A DNA stretch of 38,900 nt. It comes from UBA3478 sp964217345 (GTDB lineage: Bacteria > Bacteroidota > Bacteroidia > Flavobacteriales > Flavobacteriaceae). This document shows positions 32,542-38,900 of this stretch, piece by piece. The notes under the pieces are model-generated. The model saw only the letters and a list, made by a program, of their open reading frames with translations, was not told the DNA's origin and searched no databases. The translations under genes were made by a program, and so were the position numbers. Every line of letters begins with the position of its first letter. Position 1 is the first letter of the stretch. The stretch lies in assembly GCA_964217345.1 (NCBI GenBank), contig CAXPJI010000018.1, positions 1 through 38,900 of the forward strand, given 5' to 3'.

Positions 32542-33189
32542 TCAGACTCGTTCCTGATACAATTGAATAGCCTTTTCTAGCTGCTGGTCTAAACTAAGAT
32601 CTGAGTTGTCAAAATAGATCGCATCTGCTGCGGCACGAAGAGGATCAGTAGCTCGGTTCTCATCTTGAAAATCTCTTGATTTCAGGTTCTCAAGCACTTC
32701 TTCTAGACTAACCTTATCTCCTTTAGCGATCAGCTCATTATATCTTCTTCGCGCCCTAATCTCTGGGCGAGCAGTCATGAATAACTTAAGTTGAGCTGAA
32801 GGAAATACTACAGTGCCAATATCCCTGCCATCCATAACTACCGATTGAGGTACTTTTTGCTGAAGCTCTACAAGTTTTTTTCGAACCTCGGGTATCTGAG
32901 CCACCCCGCTTACCTTATTAGACACCTCCATCTTGCGTATTTCATCTTCAACCACCGCTCCATTAAGACAGATTTCGTTTTGAGAATTGAAACTAACCTC
33001 AATATCATCTAGCTGATCGATCAATTCCTTATCATTCAGGTTATGTCTGATTTGATGTAAGGCGACTGCTCTGTACATTGCACCTGAATCTAGGTACAAG
33101 ATACCCAGATGTTTTGCAAGGGCTTTAGCAAGAGTAGATTTACCGGTCGAAGAATGACCATCAACAGCTATTTGAATTCTTTCTGACAT
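32542..33189 (-). CDS. cmk: Cytidylate kinase
   Basis: 215 residues from the ATG at 33189, chosen because MSERIQIAVDGHSSTGKST is the family start and it begins five bases past the lon stop; an ATG at 33237 would add 16 residues within the lon 3' end. Cmk phosphorylates CMP and dCMP with ATP. P-loop GHSSTGKST lies at 11-19, YLDSGAMYRAVALH follows, and the MDGRDIGTVVFP block and RARRRYNEL lid segment are present. The rpsA promoter lies just past its stop. Confidence 0.96.
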   Translation of the reverse strand: MSERIQIAVDGHSSTGKSTLAKALAKHLGILYLDSGAMYRAVALHQIRHNLNDKELIDQLDDIEVSFNSQNEICLNGAVVEDEIRKMEVSNKVSGVAQIPEVRKKLVELQQKVPQSVVMDGRDIGTVVFPSAQLKLFMTARPEIRARRRYNELIAKGDKVSLEEVLENLKSRDFQDENRATDPLRAAADAIYFDNSDLSLDQQLEKAIQLYQERV

Positions 33190-33193
33190 GCGT

Positions 33194-35638
33194 TTAAAGC
33201 GTATGGCTTCCTTTTTGTTTGAGAAGTGATTCGTCAATCACCTGACTCATTCGTGACACATAGGTAAATTTAACACCCTTAAGATATTCTGGCTCGATGG
33301 CTTCAACATCTTTTTTATTCTGCTCTGACAAAATGATTTGTTTAATACCTGAGCGCTTAGCAGCCAATAGCTTCTCTTTAATACCTCCGACTGGCAACAC
33401 CTTACCACGCAATGTTATTTCTCCACTCATCGCAAGATTTGCCCTAACCTTTCGAGAAGTAAATGCAGAAACAAGTGCCGTAAGCATCGTTATCCCAGCT
33501 GAAGGCCCGTCTTTAGGGGTAGCTCCTTCAGGCACATGTATGTGAATATTGGTTCCCTCGATTTTTTCCATAGGGATTCCTAGTTCATCATGATGAGATC
33601 GAATAAATGCTAGAGCGATGCTTGCTGACTCTTTCATTACATTCCCGAGATTACCGGTAATGGTAAGCGCCCCTTTACCTTTTGAAAGACTAGCTTCAAT
33701 AAAAAGAATGGCTCCCCCTACCGAAGTCCAAGCTAGACCGGTAACTACTCCAGGAATAGCATTCGACTCACTCAGATCATTCATGTATCGCTTAGAGCCC
33801 ATAATCCCGTAAAGTTCTTCAACAGAAGGACTCACGGCATAATCGGTCTCCATCGCAACCGATTTAGCAATATGTCGAACGAGTTTCGCGATTTGCTTCT
33901 CTAAGCCTCTAACTCCTGACTCTCGAGTATACTCCTCAACAATAACTCGAACGAGTTTGTCGCTTAGTTTTAAATGCTTTTTCTCTAGACCATGCTCCTT
34001 CAACTGCTTAGGAAGCAGATATTTCTTAGCGATTTGAATCTTCTCCTCTGTGGTGTAACCACTTACTTCTATAAGCTCCATTCGGTCACGTAATGCGGGC
34101 TGAATTTCTCCGATATTATTGGCCGTGGCGATAAACATCACTTTAGAGAGATCATAACCGATTTCTAAAAAGTTGTCATAGAAACTATCATTTTGCTCGG
34201 GATCTAATACCTCTAATAGCGCTGATGAAGGATCACCTTGAGAACTGTAGCTCACTTTATCAATCTCGTCTAAAACAAAAACTGGATTTGAGGTTTCTGC
34301 CTTTTTGATTTGACTGATGATACGACCCGGCATTGCACCAATATACGTTTTCCGATGACCTCGTATTTCGGCTTCATCACGTAATCCCCCTAGAGACATT
34401 CTAACGTATTTTCTGCCCATAGCTTCTGCAATCGATTTTCCTAATGAGGTTTTTCCTACACCAGGAGGGCCGTATAAACAGAGAATTGGAGACTTCATAT
34501 CTCCACGTAATTTCAATACTGCCAAGTGTTCGATAATTCGACGCTTTACCTCTTGTAAACCGTAATGGTCACGATCTAGAATTTCTTGAGCAGCTTTTAG
34601 ATCAATGGAGTCTTCTGAAAAAATATTAAACGGTAGATCGAGAAGGAGTTCTAGATAATTTCGTTGAATCGTGTATTCTGCTACTTGCGGATTCATTCGT
34701 TGCAACTTAGAGACTTCTTTCTCAAAATGATTGGCAATTTCAGCACTCCAGACCTTAGTCTTTGCCGTTTCTCTAATTTGAGCAATTTCTTGCTCATAAG
34801 AAACACCTCCAAGCTCCTCCTGAATCGTGCGCATTTGCTGTTGTAAGAAATACTCGCGTTGCTGTTGATCCAAATCAGAACGAACTTTTGACTGAATATC
34901 GTTCTTGAGCTCTAATCGTTGATGTTCCAAGTTCATCAACTTTAAGGTTCGTAAGGCCCGCTCTTTCAAATCTCCCAACTCGAGCAATTCTTGCTTTTCA
35001 GTTACTGTTAAATTGAGATTAGAAGAAACAAAATTGATTAAGAAAGATCCGCTTTGAATATTCTGAATCGCGAATGAAGCCTCACTAGGTAGATTAGGGT
35101 TCACCTTAATGATTTTTAAGGCGAGTTCCTTGATTCCGTCAACGATTGCTGTGAACTCAGCATCGTTAGTGTTAGGGCGAACCTCAACTAATTCTGTGAC
35201 TTTTGCCACGAGAAAGGGGTCGGTTTGCACCATTTCTGAGAGGTGAAAACGTTTCTTGCCCTGAATAATAATCGTGGTATTGCCATCAGGCATCTGCAAT
35301 ACGCGAAGAATTTTAGCAACCGTACCTATCGGATACAAGTCTTCAATACTCGGATTCTCAACTGCTGCATCGCGCTGCCCAACTACCCCGATCGTTTTAG
35401 ACCCTTGATTTGCAGCTTTAATCAGTGCAATAGAGGTGTCTCGACCTGCGGTAACTGGTACTACAACCCCAGGAAATAAAACGGTATTTCTAAGCGGAAG
35501 AATCGGCAGCTGCGCTGGCACATCCTCTTTATTCATCTCCTCCTCATCTTCAGGAGTGAGAAGTGGAATTAATTCTGCATCATCTTCGATTCCAGAAGCG
35601 GACAAATTGTCAATACCGATATATAATTTTGAATCCAT
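33194..35638 (-). CDS. lon: Lon protease (endopeptidase La)
   Basis: 814 residues. An ATP-driven quality-control protease. The N-terminal LON substrate domain (about 42-245) starts LPILPLRNTVLFPGVV. A coiled helical linker runs to about 350. The AAA+ domain has Walker A GPPGVGKT (390-397) and Walker B VFVLDEID (453-460). The C-terminal protease domain has the catalytic Ser713 in the PKDGPSAG motif and the paired Lys in GGIKEK (751-756). A short acidic N-terminal extension (residues 15-40) precedes the LON domain. Upstream, an eight-base inverted repeat at 35668-35690 may be an operator. Immediately followed by cmk. Confidence 0.98.
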   Translation of the reverse strand: MDSKLYIGIDNLSASGIEDDAELIPLLTPEDEEEMNKEDVPAQLPILPLRNTVLFPGVVVPVTAGRDTSIALIKAANQGSKTIGVVGQRDAAVENPSIEDLYPIGTVAKILRVLQMPDGNTTIIIQGKKRFHLSEMVQTDPFLVAKVTELVEVRPNTNDAEFTAIVDGIKELALKIIKVNPNLPSEASFAIQNIQSGSFLINFVSSNLNLTVTEKQELLELGDLKERALRTLKLMNLEHQRLELKNDIQSKVRSDLDQQQREYFLQQQMRTIQEELGGVSYEQEIAQIRETAKTKVWSAEIANHFEKEVSKLQRMNPQVAEYTIQRNYLELLLDLPFNIFSEDSIDLKAAQEILDRDHYGLQEVKRRIIEHLAVLKLRGDMKSPILCLYGPPGVGKTSLGKSIAEAMGRKYVRMSLGGLRDEAEIRGHRKTYIGAMPGRIISQIKKAETSNPVFVLDEIDKVSYSSQGDPSSALLEVLDPEQNDSFYDNFLEIGYDLSKVMFIATANNIGEIQPALRDRMELIEVSGYTTEEKIQIAKKYLLPKQLKEHGLEKKHLKLSDKLVRVIVEEYTRESGVRGLEKQIAKLVRHIAKSVAMETDYAVSPSVEELYGIMGSKRYMNDLSESNAIPGVVTGLAWTSVGGAILFIEASLSKGKGALTITGNLGNVMKESASIALAFIRSHHDELGIPMEKIEGTNIHIHVPEGATPKDGPSAGITMLTALVSAFTSRKVRANLAMSGEITLRGKVLPVGGIKEKLLAAKRSGIKQIILSEQNKKDVEAIEPEYLKGVKFTYVSRMSQVIDESLLKQKGSHTL

Positions 35639-35667
35639 TAAATAGATTTAAGTCAATATGTCAGCGT

Positions 35668-35690
35668 TCAATACCTAAAATTGGTATTGA
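35668..35690. promoter_or_regulatory. Perfect inverted repeat upstream of lon
   Basis: TCAATACC (35668-35675) and GGTATTGA (35683-35690) are exact inverted arms around a seven-base A/T centre. It lies about 30-50 bases before the lon ATG and about 100 before the head-GIN ATG. It is not followed by a T-run, so a protein-binding site is more likely than a terminator. Confidence 0.45.
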
Positions 35691-35792
35691 GCGGTGATTT
35701 TAAAGTTCTGCTAATAAAGGTTCAATTCCTATGCCAAGTGTTGCTTGTAACAATTAAAAACGTTTATCGTCATCAAATAAACCACATACACT

Positions 35793-36491
35793 ATGAAGAC
35801 ATTTTCAAAATTAAGTTTTGCAATTATTGCCTTATTAAGTTTTCAACTACAAGCTCAGAATGAAATGACCAAAGATACGGGAGCTTATGATGCTATTCAC
35901 ATCTCAGGCCCTTTTGAAGTAACACTTACCAAAGGTCAAGAAGGAAGCATCAGTTTCGAGGGTGATGAAAAGGAACTAGAAAAAGTGACCTACAAAATCA
36001 AAAATAATGCACTCTATATCGATTTAGAAAAGACTAGATTTTGGGGATCATGGAATTCTTTTAAAGGTAAAATCTATGTAGAAATACCTGTTCAAGATAT
36101 CAATGAACTCAGTATATCCGGATCTGGTTCTGTGAAAGGTAGTATTCCTGAAAGCGACGATCTTAAATTAACCATATCAGGATCAGGCAATCTGCATATT
36201 GAAGCCAATACTGAAACCTTAGATTGTTCAATCTCAGGTTCTGGAGATATTCATGCAACAGGAGCAGCTGAAGAATTAAAGGTTTCGATTGCGGGCTCTG
36301 GAAGCGTTATGGCAGACACCATTAAAGCGAAAGATGTTAAAGTCCGTATCGCAGGCTCTGGTGATGCAAAGGTTCATGCAACGAAAAGCCTAGATGTGAG
36401 TATTGCAGGTTCTGGAGATGTGAGTTATAAAGGAAATCCGACTAAAATCTCTCAAGATATCGCTGGATCAGGCAAGGTTCGCGCAAACTAA
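35793..36491 (+). CDS. Secreted head-GIN (DUF2807) domain protein
   Basis: 232 residues. A Sec signal peptide covers 1-22 (hydrophobic core FAIIALLSF, ending QAQ). The rest is a single-stranded right-handed beta-helix typical of head-GIN proteins. Seven repeats of the I-[SA]GSG type start at about 108, 128, 147, 166, 187, 204 and 223, spaced 17-21 residues, one helical coil each. Such proteins are called putative adhesins; direct functional evidence for the family is thin. There is no visible membrane anchor or sorting domain. It stands alone, divergent from lon, and overlaps the convergent MFS gene by four bases. Confidence 0.88.
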   Translation: MKTFSKLSFAIIALLSFQLQAQNEMTKDTGAYDAIHISGPFEVTLTKGQEGSISFEGDEKELEKVTYKIKNNALYIDLEKTRFWGSWNSFKGKIYVEIPVQDINELSISGSGSVKGSIPESDDLKLTISGSGNLHIEANTETLDCSISGSGDIHATGAAEELKVSIAGSGSVMADTIKAKDVKVRIAGSGDAKVHATKSLDVSIAGSGDVSYKGNPTKISQDIAGSGKVRAN

Positions 36492-37819
36492 GGGTTAGGA
36501 ATCGCCTTTCGAAGTCTTCGGAGTAAAATGGCTCCGATCAGAAAGAATACGCCAAGAAATAGTGCTGCACTGCGCATACTCCCCGTTACCTGTGCAATAT
36601 AACCATACAAGAAGGTACCAATAACAATCCCAATTTTTTCAGCCACCTCGTAAAAGCTAAAATACGAGGTGGTATCTTCTGTATTGGGGAGATTTTGAGA
36701 ATAGGTCGATCGAGACAAGGTCTGAATACTACCCATCACTAAACCTACAAAACCCGCAGCGATATAAAATTCATTGGGCGTTTCAACAAAAAAGGCATAA
36801 ACGCAAAGTAGCATCCATATAGTATTAATTACCATAAGTAAGCTGATGTTATTGTAGCGTTCTGCCAATCTTCCCGTGATTACCGAACCTATAATCGCAA
36901 CCAATTGAATCAGCAGGATGCTAACGATCAGGCCAACGGTTCGTTCGGTATCTCCTCCCCAATTGATTTCTTGCTCTCCGAAATAAGCTGCAATGAGTAG
37001 AATGGTTTGAACCGCCATGCTGTAAATAAAGAAAGCGACTAGATACTTCTTTAAAAAACTAAGTTCTTTGATCTCTGCTCTTACTTTCTTTAGTTCATTA
37101 AATCCTCCAAGAAAAATCTCCTTACGACTCCCCTCTTTTTTATTCCCTTTAGGCATATACCAAAAGGTGTACTGACTGAAAAGCATCCACCATACCCCAA
37201 CGGTAATAAAGGAATAACGCATGGCAATCATCTCTGCAGGTTGGTCAGGAGAACCTTCGATACCAAACAGATCGGGCTTCATCACCATCGCTAGATTGAC
37301 CACTAGTAACAGCACACTACCCACGTAACCCATCGAAAACCCTTTGGCGCTTATGCGATCTTGTTGTTCTTTGTGGGCAACATCTGGTAAATAAGAATTA
37401 TAGATCGCAATACTCATCCAACTACCAACCAGTCCTCCAAAGTAAAAAAGTAGGCTTAAGTAGATATAATCTAAAGAGAACCAATACAAACCGATACAAG
37501 ACAAGGCTCCGAGATAACAGAAAAACTTTAGAAAAAAACGCTTATTACCTAAGTAATCAGCAATTCCCGACACCATTGGGGTGGCTAAGGCAATCACCAC
37601 AAAAGCAGCTGAACTCACGTAAGATATAAGTACACCTCGTTCTAAATCAAAGCCAAAAACACGAACCGATTCAACATCATAAAGACGAAATAACGCGCCG
37701 TAAAAAATGGGGAAAACTGCTGAAGAAATAACCAAACTGTAAACTGAATTCGCCCAGTCGTAGAAAGCCCAAGCGTTTAACATTTTCTTCGATCCTTTCT
37801 CTAACTCGTTTCTCTTCAT
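36488..37819 (-). CDS. MFS transporter, UMF1/Atg22-like family
   Basis: 443 residues with about 12 hydrophobic membrane segments. The N-terminal block KMLNAWAFYDWANSVYSLVI is a hallmark of the UMF1 (Atg22-like) branch of the major facilitator superfamily. The SGIADYLGNKRFFLK loop between helices 2 and 3 matches the MFS signature position. A GLVMGSIQTLSRSTYSQNLP segment lies in the second half. The substrate is unknown; Atg22 in yeast exports amino acids from the vacuole. Divergent from the lipoprotein gene; a TACATTTTG near-match to the -7 box lies upstream of its ATG. Confidence 0.9.
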   Translation of the reverse strand: MKRNELEKGSKKMLNAWAFYDWANSVYSLVISSAVFPIFYGALFRLYDVESVRVFGFDLERGVLISYVSSAAFVVIALATPMVSGIADYLGNKRFFLKFFCYLGALSCIGLYWFSLDYIYLSLLFYFGGLVGSWMSIAIYNSYLPDVAHKEQQDRISAKGFSMGYVGSVLLLVVNLAMVMKPDLFGIEGSPDQPAEMIAMRYSFITVGVWWMLFSQYTFWYMPKGNKKEGSRKEIFLGGFNELKKVRAEIKELSFLKKYLVAFFIYSMAVQTILLIAAYFGEQEINWGGDTERTVGLIVSILLIQLVAIIGSVITGRLAERYNNISLLMVINTIWMLLCVYAFFVETPNEFYIAAGFVGLVMGSIQTLSRSTYSQNLPNTEDTTSYFSFYEVAEKIGIVIGTFLYGYIAQVTGSMRSAALFLGVFFLIGAILLRRLRKAIPNP

Positions 37820-37913
37820 CTCGGTTGTTTTTGCGTCTCAAAATGTACAACACTTTTTTAAAAATTAAGGTTTGGCCCGAATTTTGAAACTACAATTGAT
37901 AAAAGATAACTCC

Positions 37914-38417
37914 ATGAAAAAAGCAGTTTTACTCAGTCTACTATCTCTTGTTTTCTTTGGGTCTTGTAATGGTCCAGAAGGTCCCATTGGCCCACAAGGT
38001 CCAGAGGGAATATCTGTTTTTAGTAACGTTATGGAAGTTTCGATTGACTTTGATGCATCGAATAATTACGAGGCGTTACTTAATTTTCCATCAGACTGGA
38101 TCGTTTATGAGGCCGATCTCATCATGGTTTATCTGTCTTATGAAACGATTAGTGATTCAAGCGGCCCTATAAATGTTTGGAGGGCGCTTCCACAAACACT
38201 ACTTACCAATGATGGATGGTTGCAATATAATTTCGATCATACCTACCAAGACATCAGGCTGTTTATGCAAGCTGATTATGATCTCAATTTAACTACTTCT
38301 GCAGATCGCGAGAACCAAGTCTTTAAGATTGCCGTAATTCCTGCACAATACGGTGACTTACTTCCGCATCTTGAAGAATTATCTGAACCTGATTTTGACT
38401 ACTTCAGCTCGAATTAA
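37914..38417 (+). CDS. Lipoprotein with short collagen-like segment
   Basis: 167 residues from the ATG at 37914, chosen because MKKAVLLSLLSLVFFGSC is a complete lipoprotein signal with lipobox FFGSC (Cys18). A TTG 42 bases upstream would bury this signal. Directly after the lipid-bearing Cys comes GPEGPIGPQGPEG (20-32), four Gly-X-Y triplets that would form a stalk. The remaining 135 residues form a globular, beta-rich domain (NVMEVSIDFDASNNYEALL onward) not recognised as a known enzyme. Collagen-like stretches near the anchor occur in several Bacteroidota lipoproteins. Probably sits on the outer or inner membrane facing the periplasm or surface. msrB follows 49 bases later. Confidence 0.85.
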   Translation: MKKAVLLSLLSLVFFGSCNGPEGPIGPQGPEGISVFSNVMEVSIDFDASNNYEALLNFPSDWIVYEADLIMVYLSYETISDSSGPINVWRALPQTLLTNDGWLQYNFDHTYQDIRLFMQADYDLNLTTSADRENQVFKIAVIPAQYGDLLPHLEELSEPDFDYFSSN

Positions 38418-38466
38418 ACGTTAGCAAATCCGCAACACAGGTAGTAACTTAGCATAAAAACACGCT

Positions 38467-38900
38467 ATGAAAAATTACTATTTACCGATTTTATTTCTTT
38501 TCTCTTGTTTCTTCACTTTTGGTCAAGAAAATGAAAAACAACCGGTTTTCCCTGTGGTGAAAACAGATAAAGAATGGAAAGAACAACTAAATGGTATGGA
38601 GTACTACGTTCTTAGAAGATCGGGCACCGAATATGCCTTTAGTAGCGCTTTGAATAACGAAAAACGAAAGGGGATTTATCGATGCGCAGGTTGCGATGCA
38701 CCTCTATTTCGTTCTGAAAATAAGTATGACTCAGGAAGTGGATGGCCCTCTTTTGACCAGCCGCTAACAGAGAACGCTATCTTCTATGCAGTAGATTACG
38801 AAATTGGTGTGGCGCGAACCGAAGAACGTTGTGCGAATTGCGGTAGCCATCTCGGACACGTTTTCGAAGACGGACCTAGAGAAACTACAGGACTTAGACA
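38467..38900 (+). CDS. msrB: Secreted peptide-methionine (R)-S-oxide reductase, 3' end cut
   Basis: 144 codons visible, running off the window. Residues 1-20 are a signal peptide (MKNYYLPILFLFSCFFTFGQ), so the enzyme is exported and would repair methionine-R-sulfoxide in periplasmic proteins. The MsrB fold is clear: YYVLRRSGTEYAFSSAL, zinc ligands C73/C76 (CAGC) and C122/C125 (CANC), SGWPSF (91-96) and GSHLGHVFEDGP. The catalytic Cys in the RYCxN motif would lie just beyond the cut. The Cys at position 14 sits inside the signal peptide and is not a good lipobox. Confidence 0.93.
   Translation, partial: MKNYYLPILFLFSCFFTFGQENEKQPVFPVVKTDKEWKEQLNGMEYYVLRRSGTEYAFSSALNNEKRKGIYRCAGCDAPLFRSENKYDSGSGWPSFDQPLTENAIFYAVDYEIGVARTEERCANCGSHLGHVFEDGPRETTGLR

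Noticed and set aside
33190..33237. Longer cmk start at 33237
   Set aside because: It would lie inside the lon 3' end and add 16 residues not typical of the family; the ATG at 33189 fits the conserved start.
1..38900. CRISPR arrays, insertion sequences, phage genes or defence islands
   Set aside because: No regularly spaced repeats, transposase motifs, target duplications or known defence proteins were seen.

Overview
The window reads as part of the chromosome of a Bacteroidota bacterium, most likely order Flavobacteriales. Several features point there. Promoter boxes fit TAnnTTTG with an upstream TTTG/TTTA. There is a DUF3822-like gene, a head-GIN (DUF2807) protein and an AAA/UvrD-C helicase of the type seen in this phylum. 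DnaX lacks zinc-finger cysteines, the aspartokinase-homoserine dehydrogenase fusion heads thrABC, and the RNase P RNA is compact. The species cannot be named from the sequence. No phage, transposon, plasmid or CRISPR signal is visible; this is vertically inherited core genome.

Layout, left to right. 1-509: four tRNA genes (Pro and Arg on +; Pro and Ser on -), with two nearly identical tRNA-Pro copies in inverted orientation. 595-7330: a 7TM-HD cyclic-di-AMP-type phosphodiesterase (-), an SH3 plus NlpC/P60-like protein (+), a secreted TPR protein and gyrA (both -). 7521-17549 (+): clpC, then thrA-thrB-thrC, gcvT, an RmlD-like reductase and yebC. 17536-20426 (-): a helicase, kdsB and a HAD phosphatase. 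20525-25145 (+): a membrane-anchored protein, DUF3822 and rsmD, then dnaX and miaE; the RNase P RNA gene lies on - between rsmD and dnaX. 25142-30464 (-): pyrR-pyrB-97 aa protein-rnz-pdxH-ppk1. 30548-35638 (-): lon-cmk, then rpsA from its own promoter. 35793-38900: head-GIN protein (+), MFS transporter (-), collagen-like lipoprotein (+) and a partial secreted msrB (+).

Functionally the window is housekeeping: threonine synthesis, pyrimidine synthesis and salvage, tRNA/rRNA maturation and modification (rnz, rnpB, miaE, rsmD), DNA topology and replication (gyrA, dnaX), proteolysis (clpC, lon), translation (rpsA) and envelope/LPS precursors (kdsB). None of the complete tRNA 3' ends encodes CCA, so tRNA maturation here depends on 3' trimming and CCA addition. 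That makes the unusually short RNase Z noteworthy.

No wholly new gene system stands out. The best second-look items are regulatory or structural: an A10 tract in dnaX placed at the end of domain III with stops immediately downstream in both alternative frames (a likely slippage site making a gamma-like product); an rpsA leader with complementary segments able to form a pseudoknot or switch; an NlpC/P60-like protein whose catalytic Cys is Ala; an RNase Z lacking the flexible arm; and rsmD whose last codons and A-run double as the 3' end and terminator of rnpB.
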